A stretch of 64,000 nucleotides of DNA. Source: CAZTHK01 sp964613215 (GTDB lineage Bacteria > Krumholzibacteriota > Krumholzibacteriia > Krumholzibacteriales > CAZTHK01). The DNA is taken from contig CAZTHK010000006.1 of assembly GCA_964613215.1 (NCBI GenBank), positions 1-64,000 on the forward strand, given 5' to 3'. Both the position numbers and the translations under genes were made by a program. This document shows positions 1 to 8,138 of the stretch, piece by piece. Below the pieces are notes generated by a model that worked only from the letters and a program-made list of their open reading frames with translations, ran no database searches and had not been told where the DNA came from. Each line of letters starts with the position of its first letter. The first letter of the stretch is position 1.

Positions 1-59
1 GCAGTTGTTATCAGGAGAATTTTATCCCTTGACAAGGGAAGGCCTCATAGGTGTTGGGC
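1..59 (-). other. Partial attC site at the end of the cassette
   Basis: On the minus strand the 3' end of the cassette gene contains GCCCAAC (59 to 53), matching the attC R'' consensus RYYYAAC. It overlaps the last codons of the ORF, as is common in cassettes. The rest of the site, including its GTTRRRY partner, would lie beyond the left edge, so it cannot be confirmed here. A short hairpin (TCCCTT/AAGGGA, 25-39) lies inside it. Confidence 0.5.
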
Positions 60-746
60 GATCTTATCGTTCTTGAACTGCCATTGAAGAAGACGGTCTG
101 AGAGAAAGAGTTCGATTATCCGTTTCTTCCCCTCTCTCGTTCTAACAGCCTGAAGCAACTCCGAGTGATAGACCTTCTCCACCTGCACAAGAACTTGCTT
201 CATATGCCTAGAGTCGTGAAGAAAACCAGAGAACGTCAAAGGCATCTGATCTCCGCGTACGAAGTGATATTCTCCGTATCCGTCAATTCGGACGTCCTGC
301 TTGCGTTTGTTCATCCCATGATAGGCATACCTGAGTTCCCAATTCTCATATTCAGAGATGTACGTCCGGAATGTACCCAGCCTTTCACCTGCAAGATCGA
401 GGCTCTCGCCGTTTATCTCGAATCTGCTATTTTCAAAGACGATCGTCAATAGAGCAATACTCTCAATATTGTTGTCGGTTACGACCTTATCGATCCATGT
501 CCCCTCGATAAACTGCGCGCCCATTATAATTCGCCTAAGCCAACGAGCTCTTAACACCAATTCTTTGATGAAGAATTCGGCGAGTCGGCCCAGAAGCACA
601 ACAATGACGATTAGCAGAAGCAGAGTGACGGTGGGGTTCCCGACGATGTCTTCAATGGCTGAGCGGGCGGTGTATATGGCAATAGCAAGAGCAGCCACGA
701 CGACACTACTCAACCAGCTTATGAAATTATCGAGTTTCTTAACCAT
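45..746 (-). CDS. Integron cassette protein: two membrane helices plus beta-rich cytoplasmic domain
   Basis: A 233-residue protein with two predicted membrane helices (about residues 11-29 and 37-56), a basic linker (RARWLRR), and a C-terminal half rich in alternating beta-strand pattern, opening with an EGTW motif near residue 83 that recalls lipocalin-like barrels. I do not recognise it with certainty. The layout of two helices followed by a small beta barrel is that of Cap15 / S_2TMBeta effectors of CBASS anti-phage systems, but no cyclase is visible and the similarity is architectural only. The start lies 24 bp after the GTTGGGC core, a normal distance for a cassette gene, with only a weak GGA ribosome site. 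It is the sole cassette visible. Confidence 0.7.
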   Translation of the reverse strand: MVKKLDNFISWLSSVVVAALAIAIYTARSAIEDIVGNPTVTLLLLIVIVVLLGRLAEFFIKELVLRARWLRRIIMGAQFIEGTWIDKVVTDNNIESIALLTIVFENSRFEINGESLDLAGERLGTFRTYISEYENWELRYAYHGMNKRKQDVRIDGYGEYHFVRGDQMPLTFSGFLHDSRHMKQVLVQVEKVYHSELLQAVRTREGKKRIIELFLSDRLLQWQFKNDKIAQHL

Positions 747-770
747 GTCCTATCTCATCCGCGTGGTTCC

Positions 771-909
771 GCCCAACAGGGCTGCGGATCAGCGGCGGGA
801 GAGGCCGCGAGCTTGCTCGCAGGGCCTACCGTCCGCTGCAGCCGCATGATGGCCGGCGCGAAGCGACGGCCAGAATGCGGATGGAAATCCGCAGCCCTGA
901 TGGCGCGGC
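771..909 (-). other. attC-like recombination site with nested palindromes
   Basis: A 13-bp perfect inverted repeat (777-789 with 887-899) brackets about 97 bp that themselves hold further hairpins: 807-820 (GCGAGC/GCTCGC) and 876-893 (TGCGGAT/ATCCGCA). Another hairpin lies just outside at 907-920. Next to the cassette the minus strand reads GTTGGGC (777 to 771), a perfect attC R' core. The facing core on the integrase side is degenerate (about GCCATC instead of RYYYAAC). The overall size, near 139 bp, is at the upper end of attC sites. It could instead be a diverged attI-proximal attC or a chance REP-like element. Confidence 0.6.
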
Positions 910-920
910 GCTCAAGCGCC

Positions 921-1172
921 ACAACAAACCAAAAACAAACAATTTAGATATCCCCGTATCATAATACCTCCCAACCACTTCCGTCGCGAAGCGGCCGCGC
1001 CATCATATAGTATACAGCCCTGCATAACTAAATAATCGCAGTATAATCCCGCTGTATAATACGAATAAATTCATTCATTTTATCCCATAAGATTTCCGTA
1101 ACCAAATACTAACAAATTAATTCCCAATCATGCAAGCTTTAATATATACTGCGAGAGCTTTGCTGTATAATT
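921..1172. other. AT-rich spacer between integrase and attC-like site
   Basis: No gene was seen. The stretch is AT-rich with several TATAAT-like words (for example around 1040 and 1055), which could serve as promoters on either strand for the cassette, but no paired -35 box is convincing. Confidence 0.4.
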
Positions 1173-2204
1173 CTATAATTCCTCCAGCGGACTTTTCACC
1201 CCCTGCCCTCCCCTGTTAAGAACATGTGTATAAACCATCGTTGTTGAAACATCCTTGTGACCGAGAAGCTCCTGAACGGTACGAATATCATATCCGTTCT
1301 CCAGCAGGTGGGTGGCAAAGGAGTGACGCAGGGTATGACAGCTCGCCTTCTTGGAAATACCCGAGGCCCTCACGGCGTTATTCACAGCGCGCTGTATGAC
1401 TGTTTCATGTAGGTGGTGCCTGCGGTATTCTCCAGTCTTGGCATCCCTGTAGAACCTTGTGGCCGGGAAAACCCATTGCCAGCCCCACTGCCAGGCGGCT
1501 TTCGGATACTTTCTCCCCAACGCATATGGAAGCTCGACGCTTCCACGCCCTTTCTTGAGATCAAGTTTATGCTGCCTGTGGACTCTATCCACATGATCTC
1601 TTAATTTCAGCTTCACAGGTGAGGGCAGCATGGTAATTCTGTCCTTACTGCCCTTTCCACGTCGCACTGTTACTTCATTCCTTTCAAAATCAACATCCTT
1701 TATTCTGAGTCGAAGACATTCCATCAGCCGAAGGCCCGCCCCATACATTAGAGATGCCAGCAGCCAATCTCTACCCTTTAGATGAGCCAGGACGGCTCGG
1801 ACCTCGTTCTTTGAAAGTACTACGGGAACTCTTACCGGTCTCTTTGCCCTGACTATTCCGTCAATCCAATCCATATCCATCTGAAGGACTTCCCTGTAGA
1901 GAAAAAGAATGGCGCTGAGAGCCTGGTTCTGTGTGGAGGCGCTGACTTTACTTTTGACGGCAAGATATGACAGATACCTTCTGATTTCGTTTTTACCCAT
2001 ATCGCTGGGATGGCGTTTATTATTGAAAATAATAAATCGCCTTATCCAGCCCGTATAAGCTTTCTCTGTCCGGCGGCTGTAATGTTTCGCTCTTATCGCC
2101 TGCCGCACTCTATCCAGCAGCTTTACCCGGCTTCCCCTGTAATCCGAATTTCTTTCCCTGAGTGAAGAAATATAATCATGACCTGATAGAAATACCGCTT
2201 CCAT
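1173..2204 (-). CDS. intI: Integron integrase (tyrosine recombinase)
   Basis: A 343-residue tyrosine recombinase with an N-terminal SAM-like DNA-binding half (HYSRRTEKAYTGWIRRFI near residues 42-59) and a C-terminal catalytic half. Catalytic residues visible are the Arg in GAGLRLMECLRL, the Lys in RRGKGSKDR, the HTLRHSF box, the LLGH box and Tyr about 325 in VYTHVLN. The IntI-only insertion (ALGRKYPKAAWQW then WQWVFPA) and the C-terminal GGQGVKSPLEEL tail, which resembles the IntI1 C-terminus, separate it from Xer recombinases and phage integrases. It catalyses attI x attC cassette exchange. The N-terminus may be 20-30 residues too long; no clear ribosome site decides it. No SOS box was recognised upstream. 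Confidence 0.92.
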   Translation of the reverse strand: MEAVFLSGHDYISSLRERNSDYRGSRVKLLDRVRQAIRAKHYSRRTEKAYTGWIRRFIIFNNKRHPSDMGKNEIRRYLSYLAVKSKVSASTQNQALSAILFLYREVLQMDMDWIDGIVRAKRPVRVPVVLSKNEVRAVLAHLKGRDWLLASLMYGAGLRLMECLRLRIKDVDFERNEVTVRRGKGSKDRITMLPSPVKLKLRDHVDRVHRQHKLDLKKGRGSVELPYALGRKYPKAAWQWGWQWVFPATRFYRDAKTGEYRRHHLHETVIQRAVNNAVRASGISKKASCHTLRHSFATHLLENGYDIRTVQELLGHKDVSTTMVYTHVLNRGGQGVKSPLEEL

Positions 2205-2591
2205 AAAGGCCTTTCCCCTGAATTGGCCATTTTTTTGTTAACTCCCCACCTCTGACCAGACTATACTCTCTCAGGTTTATTTCTGTCAACCAACTTCCTT
2301 CAAAATACCAAACATCTCTATCGCCCCCCAAATGCCGGACAATCAACCGAAAGAATTTAAACCTTGCAGTCGCAGAAAGATTCATATGTTACAGACAAAG
2401 TTCTGGGGGATTTTTAGATTAACTTTTTATTAATTGTCCCAGACTAAACAATAGCAATCCAAAGAAATCTCTGTGATTAGCATTCTGATAACCAATTCCT
2501 AATCTGGAGCATATATCCCATAACTTTAAGATACAAGGACCTCAGTTAACAAAATCGGTTTCAGCGATTAAACCAGCTAATTAATAATTAA
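2205..2591. other. Non-coding AT-rich stretch upstream of intI
   Basis: No convincing gene. It should hold the intI promoter on the minus strand. A 69-codon minus-strand ORF at 2176-2385 overlaps intI and shows no protein-like pattern. Confidence 0.4.
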
Positions 2592-2824
2592 GCTATAACT
2601 TATGCAGTTGGCGGCAATGCTTTTTTAGGTGGGTCTTATACGCCAATGGTTAACATAATATCAGTTCCGACGCCGGAACTGGAATCTGGTCAAACAGCAA
2701 CAATTCTGTTTAAGTTCGCCTCTAACAGTTTATACGACAGTTAGTTTCAGCGCTGAGAGTGGAATTAAGCCGGTTGATCAAAATAAGTGATGCTGGTCAA
2801 ACTCAGGAGATTACGGTGAGTTGA
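2592..2824 (+). pseudogene. Decayed fragment of a secreted beta-sandwich protein
   Basis: Three successive plus-strand frames each give protein-like text that joins end to end: 2592-2741 (containing ISVPTPELESGQTATILFKF), then about 2734-2787 (TTVSFSAESGIKPV), then about 2786-2821 (SDAGQTQEITVS). The pattern is that of an Ig-like or CARDB surface domain. There is no start codon with a ribosome site, there are stops at 2589 and 2742, and two frameshifts. It is probably a remnant next to the integron. A chance origin cannot be excluded. Confidence 0.35.
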
Positions 2825-2909
2825 TATAAGTTTTATCGGGTATACCATTTGTTGCGGATTAAGAGATAAAGGGCAAGCTGGTAATTCAATAAATCTATAA
2901 AGCTCAATC

Positions 2910-3680
2910 TTACAGCCCCCTGGCCCTCCATCTGTGATGGAACCTGCAGGCGGCATAGAAGAGGCCGAGAGCGAAAAGGATCAGCATCGCCATGGCAAGC
3001 CAGAGTGGAAAATAGGAGGAACGGCCGAAAGCGGATCGAATCAGGGAGCTGGCGTATGAAAGGGGGGAGACCGGCGCAATCCATCTGGCCCATGAGGGCA
3101 TCTGTTCTATGGGTACGAATATCCCGCTGACAAACAGCAGGGGGAGCCTAACCAGGTTGGATAGCAGCATGACATTAGAGGGGGTGCTGGCCGGAGTGGC
3201 AGCCAGCAGAATACCCAGGGAGGCGAAGCTCAGAGCGCCCAGTATGATCCCCGCAATCAGCAGGGGGTAGCTTGCTACGGTGGCGCCGGTGAAGGCAAGC
3301 CCTATCAGTACCGGTATCACCGAAAAGCATGAGCCGAAGATCAGGCCGCTGATTACATCACCGGCCAGTATGGCTGTAAGTGAGACCGGGGTGGAGATCA
3401 AACGCTCGTATGTTCTGGCACTCCTTTCCCATGGAGTAACCAGGGGGCCCACCGCACTGGCGGTGAACCACAGGGCCATGGCCACCATACCCGGAACCAC
3501 ATTCCCGGCCGCCACCGGACGCCCCATCTTGAAGGCCAGGAAGAAGAACAGGGGAAAAAGCACACCGAAGATGAGAACGGGGGGTTTGAGGTAATAGAGG
3601 CGGGAGTTTTTCTTGAGTATTACCAGCGACCCGTGTAGCTGCCATCTCAGAGTATTGACTGTTTCCCTGCGTGATGTCAT
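2910..3680 (-). CDS. ABC-2 type transporter permease
   Basis: A 256-residue integral membrane protein with about six hydrophobic segments, starting after a short basic N-terminus, of the ABC-2 (exporter permease) family. The stretch PLLFVSGIFVPIEQMPSWARW is the usual conserved exit-helix region of the family (FxSGxFxPxxxMPxW). Its start codon overlaps the stop of the upstream ATPase gene by 4 bp (ATGA), so the two are translationally coupled. The substrate (drug, lipid or other) cannot be told from sequence. Confidence 0.88.
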   Translation of the reverse strand: MTSRRETVNTLRWQLHGSLVILKKNSRLYYLKPPVLIFGVLFPLFFFLAFKMGRPVAAGNVVPGMVAMALWFTASAVGPLVTPWERSARTYERLISTPVSLTAILAGDVISGLIFGSCFSVIPVLIGLAFTGATVASYPLLIAGIILGALSFASLGILLAATPASTPSNVMLLSNLVRLPLLFVSGIFVPIEQMPSWARWIAPVSPLSYASSLIRSAFGRSSYFPLWLAMAMLILFALGLFYAACRFHHRWRARGL

Positions 3681-4624
3681 TGCTGCTCCCCTTTCCCGGA
3701 CCCGGCGGTAATATAAAGAAACACATCCTCCAGGCTGGGTTTGTGGCTTCCCAGATCGGTGATCTCCAGACCCTCCCGGTCGACCAGCCGGACCACTCCG
3801 GCCAGCACCTTCCCCGGTGAGCCGGTGTAGAGGCGGACGGTCTGTTTGCCTGTCTCTATCTGGGATACGCCCTGGATGGATTCCAGCTGATCACTGCCCG
3901 GCATGTCATCTGCAAAACGCGCCTCCACATACTGCCGTGAGCTTATGGTGGTGCGCAACTTCTCCGGAGTGTCCACTGCGGCTATACGCCCCCTGTCGAT
4001 GATAGCCACCCGGGAGCACATCTCAGCCGCCTCACCCATATTGTGGGTGGTGAGGAAAACGGTGAGGCCGCTGTTGCGGTTGAGACCGCTGACCAGCTCT
4101 CTGATCATTCTGGCGCTATGAACATCCAGGCCGCTGGTGGGCTCATCCAGAAACAGCACCTCAGGACTTGTTACCAGCGCAGCACACAGCACCAGCCTCT
4201 GCCTCAGACCCTTGGACAGAGTCCGGGCCTTCTGATCCCTCCTGTCTGATATCCCGAGTTTTTCCAGCAGAAATTCCGCTTTCTCCTCCCGCCTGTTCCG
4301 GGATACCCCGTACAGCTCAGCCATCAGCATGATATTCTGCCAGACCGACAGATCCAGGTATACGTTGGCCTCTTCGGGAACCACGGCGATATGGGCCCGG
4401 GAGAGCAGAGGCTCCCTTCTAATGTCATGCCCCTGTATTACCGCAGTACCACTGTCGGGATCCATTACTCCGGTAAGCATTCGGACGGTGGTGGTCTTGC
4501 CCGCTCCGTTGGGCCCCAGGAATCCGAATATCTCCCCCCGGTAAACCTCGAAATCTATATCATCCACCGCTGTCAGCTCGCCGAACCGGCGGGTCAGTCC
4601 CTTAACTTCAATGGCGGTTTCCAT
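3677..4624 (-). CDS. ABC-2 type transporter ATP-binding protein
   Basis: A 315-residue ATPase with Walker A GPNGAGKTTT (about residues 39-48), signature LSKGLRQRL, Walker B VLFLDEPTSGLD and an H-loop TTHNMGEA, followed by the roughly 80-residue C-terminal domain common in DrrA/NatA-type ATPases. I start it at the ATG at 4624 because a GAGGGGAG ribosome site lies just upstream and the sequence before it (to 4723) does not look like protein. It energises the permease encoded directly downstream; together they form a minimal two-gene exporter. Confidence 0.92.
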   Translation of the reverse strand: METAIEVKGLTRRFGELTAVDDIDFEVYRGEIFGFLGPNGAGKTTTVRMLTGVMDPDSGTAVIQGHDIRREPLLSRAHIAVVPEEANVYLDLSVWQNIMLMAELYGVSRNRREEKAEFLLEKLGISDRRDQKARTLSKGLRQRLVLCAALVTSPEVLFLDEPTSGLDVHSARMIRELVSGLNRNSGLTVFLTTHNMGEAAEMCSRVAIIDRGRIAAVDTPEKLRTTISSRQYVEARFADDMPGSDQLESIQGVSQIETGKQTVRLYTGSPGKVLAGVVRLVDREGLEITDLGSHKPSLEDVFLYITAGSGKGEQQ

Positions 4625-5134
4625 CTTCTCCCCTCTATCGAGGTAAATATCCACGGGCAAGCATGCGAAGTTGAACACACGGCTATCAGTTTTAATCCGA
4701 TCACTCCGGGCTGATTGCAACAACTCATCTGCGAACGTGTCGACTCCGCCCTGTGGGATAACAGGTGTTTATCAGCCATACAGAGGTCAGTCTATCAGTC
4801 AGTTTCGGGGGTGGTCAACAGGGATATATGCAAATCCCACACTGACCGCCGGCTGCATTTCCACCCGTTTGCCATATTGACAAATGGGCCTCCCCATCAT
4901 CCAGTCGGGACCAGGACACCGCAGTTTCACGGCGGCACCATGGCTCCAGTCCAGTGTGGTACGCCATTAATTATATGGAGGGGGGTAATTCAGAAGGATT
5001 AAGCAGGAACCCAACATACCCACTTAGCCTTCCGCCATTCTTATCACCTTCAAAAATATCAACACGGTCCGGCAAGCCTGTATTCTAATGCCCCTTCCCC
5101 CTACCAAATGGAGTGAGTTTACGGATTAACCTGG
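4625..5134. other. Non-coding interval
   Basis: About 510 bp without a supported gene. Short ORFs here on the plus strand lack ribosome sites and protein-like composition. A small inverted repeat (ATTAACC/GGTTAAT, 5125-5139) overlaps the stop of the methyltransferase gene and might help end its transcript. Confidence 0.4.
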
Positions 5135-5671
5135 TTAATAAATATAACGGTCTATCAGGTTCTGTTTTTGATCCTCATTTTTCTGTATGGTCAGCCGGAT
5201 TTCAATGAACATTGCGGGAAAGATAAACGAAAGATACTTCTCCCATTTCCTCGGCCAGAGATTGGCCAGAAAACTGATGCCTGTGATTCTGTAGAAATCC
5301 GTGAAGTGCAGTTTATGTTTTTTTATCACGAATAAGCCGGTATTCTGCAGGGTAAGAAAGGTGATGTAGCCGAAATGGTGAAAATGCTCGAAGTCGCCGT
5401 ACGACAACTGTGATGTATAATGGGGAGTAATAATTCGAACGTTACAGCCGGATCTTCCAATACGAAATACTTCGTTCATCAGCAAAAGGGGTTTTTCGAT
5501 ATGTTCGATAATATGAGACATTTCTATATATTCGAATTCATTATCATTAAAAGGATAGGGGTAATCATTCAGGTCATGAACAATATCGACGTGCGGGGCG
5601 GGGCGAATATCAACGCCCGTGGAACCTTCAACCTTCTTGCGTGGGCCGCATCCCAAGTCCAATTTTTTCAT
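5135..5671 (-). CDS. Class I SAM-dependent methyltransferase
   Basis: A 178-residue protein beginning directly with motif I, LDLGCGPRK (residues 4-12), then an acidic residue at the end of strand 2 (GVDIRP), and a motif IV-like region EYIEMSHIIEHI. This is the Methyltransf_11 pattern. It binds S-adenosylmethionine and methylates an unknown acceptor; proteins like this occur in glycan and natural-product clusters, but the neighbours here give no hint. It is short for the family, with a reduced C-terminal region. Confidence 0.85.
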   Translation of the reverse strand: MKKLDLGCGPRKKVEGSTGVDIRPAPHVDIVHDLNDYPYPFNDNEFEYIEMSHIIEHIEKPLLLMNEVFRIGRSGCNVRIITPHYTSQLSYGDFEHFHHFGYITFLTLQNTGLFVIKKHKLHFTDFYRITGISFLANLWPRKWEKYLSFIFPAMFIEIRLTIQKNEDQKQNLIDRYIY

Positions 5672-5817
5672 AGCATAAGAATAGAAAATTGGATTTTTCC
5701 AGTCAATTACAAATCTGGATATTTCCTGATTTCTGGTAAAATTAAATCCGGGCAGCAGCAGAAAATGGTATTGGAAATTCCTGTTCTCAGATAATCACGG
5801 AGGGGAAAGAACATATC

Positions 5818-6417
5818 ATGAAGAGAGCTTCAATTTTCTCGCTGGTCTTACTTTTGATTATTTGCGGGTGCGGTGGGGGGAAGAGTCACCGGTACGCTCC
5901 CGGCACCGTTGTGCCCGATGAGGAAGGTATCTCTGAATTTACAAAATCGTTCTTCAAGGAAGAAAAAATTTCCGAAATGGTTGATGCCATGGATGTCCTT
6001 ACAGATGTGGCACATAAAAGCATATACCAGGGTAACCGGGAGATGATGAAAGAGATTTCTGAAGGCGGGTCCCTTCCCGCTATGATCACCTCCCCGGGTC
6101 TGCAGCTGGTCCTCAGTGTAACCAGTGAAAGAGGCAACTATTACTATCACTTCTCCTTTTCCGCTCCCGCCTATATAGCTACCACCATAAGCAAGACAAT
6201 CACCGGTGCACTGTGCCTGAGAACCGGCCTGGCAGTTCCCGGCAAAATATCTGTAAGCAACAGAGGAGTTAACCATGTGGAATGGACTCTTAATAATAGT
6301 GAACATCAGGCCCTGATATCAGGAATAGAACCAAAGGAATCTTTGCCCGGGAATATAAAACTGTTTATGGCAGAAGCTATATTTAAAGAGCAGGATATCG
6401 AGATAGAGTACCAGTAA
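5818..6417 (+). CDS. Lipoprotein of unknown function
   Basis: A 199-residue protein with a clear lipoprotein signal: MKRAS, a hydrophobic core, and a lipobox ending at Cys18 (ICGC), followed by a Gly-rich linker. The rest has no motif I recognise; residues 95-165 alternate like beta strands. The start is supported by GGAGGGG about 12 bp upstream. It stands alone between a divergent methyltransferase and a CsgG-like gene. A small hairpin (CCGGG/CCCGG, 6429-6441) follows the stop and may be its terminator. Confidence 0.75.
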   Translation: MKRASIFSLVLLLIICGCGGGKSHRYAPGTVVPDEEGISEFTKSFFKEEKISEMVDAMDVLTDVAHKSIYQGNREMMKEISEGGSLPAMITSPGLQLVLSVTSERGNYYYHFSFSAPAYIATTISKTITGALCLRTGLAVPGKISVSNRGVNHVEWTLNNSEHQALISGIEPKESLPGNIKLFMAEAIFKEQDIEIEYQ

Positions 6418-6938
6418 GACGGCATCAGCCGGGCAACCCGGACAAATTTGCATTTCCCATCATCTCAAGATTTTCTCATTACAATTACAGAGGGACAGTA
6501 CTCCGGTGCTGCCATCTGAAATGTCCCCGGGGTCACGGCTGCTGAGTTTATGCCGGTTCTTTGGAATTGACAGCTGTTACTAATTTCAATATAATCCGAT
6601 GGCGGAATAAAGCTATTGGTGACATGCTGGTTTTTTCATAGCTATAAAAGCCTTTGATACCGGCATGACCATGTGACCGGTCCTGATCCGGTATTACTTA
6701 TGGGACTGGTGGTGCTGAGATGAGTTGAAAAAATTTTCTTCACTGTCTACAGGAAGTTAAGCTGTAGTTTCTGAGAGGATTATCCTGCTGGGGGGGGAAG
6801 AAGCCGAAGATTAGCCGCTCCGGTATGTGTATGGCATTTCGGGGCAGGTTATTTATGAGAGTTAAATTTCTTCCCCGGGAGAGATGGTTTATATCTATCC
6901 GCAATCCCGGCCGGAAATTGTAAAGAAAGGGGAAAAAG
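6418..6938. other. Non-coding interval
   Basis: About 520 bp. Apart from the small hairpin near 6429-6441 nothing is recognised. The last 30 bp carry an AAAGGGGAAAA ribosome site for the CsgG-like gene. Confidence 0.4.
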
Positions 6939-7844
6939 ATGAAGATCACAGCCAAATGCCTCCTGAGTGTAATGTTAATTTCAGCGGTTCTTTCGGTGGC
7001 CGCCCTGGCGGATGAACCGGCCATAAAGTTCCGTGTTATCGTGGGGGAGTTCGAGGACAAATCCCAGCACAGCTGGTATCACGGGCCTCCACCGGGTACG
7101 GGGATGGCGGATATGCTCATTACCGCCCTGGTAAAGACGGGCAAGTTCCGGGTATTCGAGCGGGCCGCCCTCAACGAGCTGCTGGCGGAAAAGGAACTGA
7201 GCATGTCCGACCTGGCCACCCCCGGCGCCAGCGCGGAACAGAAGCTCGAGATCGGCGACATACTGGTTAAGGCTACCATCACCGAGTTCGGCTACAAGGA
7301 GAGCAAGACCGGTGGCGCCCTGAGCAGGCTGGGCGGAGGTGCCGGAGTGAAAACATACAACGGCAGGGTGGCGGTGGACATGCGTCTGATCGACGTGGGC
7401 AGCAGTGAAGTGCTATGGGCCGACCAGGTGGCCAAAGAGGAGAAATCGAGGTCTCTCAGCCTCTCCACCAGCAAGTTCAGCTTCGGGGATCAGAAGAGTT
7501 TCGACGAGCACGTGGTGGGCAAAGCCACCCGCAAGGTTATCAACGCAGTAGTGGAAAAGCTGGAGGAACAGGTGGCCAACCGTCCCTGGGAGGGACTGCT
7601 TATCACCGCAGATGAATTTCTGTTCATCGACGGGGGCAGCGAACTGGGTATCCAGCCGGGAATGACCTTCGAGGTGAAGCGCAAGACCAAGGAGGTCAAG
7701 CATCCCAAAACAGGCAAGATTCTGAAAGTGATTTATCAGACTGTAGGGGAGGTCAAGGCAACCGAAGTGGAGGAGGGCGTAACCACGGTTGAGGCGGTGG
7801 AGGGAAGCGGTTTCAAGACCGGCGACAGGGTTACCCTGAAATAA
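6939..7844 (+). CDS. CsgG/HfaB-like outer-membrane assembly protein
   Basis: A 301-residue protein with a signal peptide (cleavage near AALA-DEPA, residue 24). The next 190 residues follow the CsgG/TolB-N pattern: FRVIVGEFEDKS, MLITALVKTGKFRVFERAALNELLAEKEL, then GDILVKATITEF and a DMRLIDVGSSEVLWAD strand. The last 80 residues (ITADEFLFIDGGSELGIQPGMTFEVKR) resemble a FlgT-C type domain. CsgG proteins form secretion pores for curli; here no curli genes are present, and many phyla use such proteins in unknown envelope roles. A strong terminator follows. Confidence 0.8.
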   Translation: MKITAKCLLSVMLISAVLSVAALADEPAIKFRVIVGEFEDKSQHSWYHGPPPGTGMADMLITALVKTGKFRVFERAALNELLAEKELSMSDLATPGASAEQKLEIGDILVKATITEFGYKESKTGGALSRLGGGAGVKTYNGRVAVDMRLIDVGSSEVLWADQVAKEEKSRSLSLSTSKFSFGDQKSFDEHVVGKATRKVINAVVEKLEEQVANRPWEGLLITADEFLFIDGGSELGIQPGMTFEVKRKTKEVKHPKTGKILKVIYQTVGEVKATEVEEGVTTVEAVEGSGFKTGDRVTLK

Positions 7845-7864
7845 ATTATTTTTGTAACTGTTAG

Positions 7865-7905
7865 TGGGGGCTCCAGTTTTATAACTTTTGCCCCCATTTT
7901 GTTTA
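7865..7905 (+). terminator. Rho-independent terminator after the CsgG-like gene
   Basis: Stem TGGGGGC (7865-7871) pairs with GCCCCCA (7890-7896), followed by ATTTTGTTT, about 20 bp after the stop codon. The stem and T-rich tail are as expected for intrinsic termination on the plus strand. Confidence 0.75.
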
Positions 7906-8138
7906 TATTTCTACCCATACCCCGGCTAATCTCCGGTCGCTATATGATGTACCTGATGCGAGGGCATATCATCCACCGCTACTCTTAACTGTCTGATTAT
8001 GTTATCAGCATGAGAGTTACGGTGGCATGCCCGGGTTTATCTTCTTTTGCCACCAAATTTCGTCTCTCTGTACCCGGTCGGCACTATTATTGCAGAAATA
8101 ATCAAAGGGATTTTACTAACCGATGCAGGGAGTATATC

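Larger units (their letters stand above)
1..2204 (-). mobile_element. Reversed-layout integron (integrase, attC-like site, one cassette, array continues off the left edge)
   Basis: An IntI-type integrase (1173-2204, minus) is followed downstream on the same strand by a large palindromic site ending in the consensus core GTTGGGC (minus strand, 777 to 771), then a single ORF, then the matching core GCCCAAC (minus strand, 59 to 53) that would open the next attC. The ORF therefore sits between an R' core and an R'' core exactly as an integron cassette does. In most integrons the integrase is divergent from the cassettes; here both run the same way, as known for Treponema denticola. What is seen: integrase motifs, two perfect 7-bp cores, inverted repeat. 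Inference: a functional array. Confidence 0.75.

Noticed and set aside
358..849. 163-codon plus ORF across the cassette
   Set aside because: Antisense to the cassette gene and running through the attC-like palindrome; no motif.
2176..2385. 69-codon minus ORF upstream of intI
   Set aside because: Overlaps intI start, no ribosome site, no protein-like pattern.
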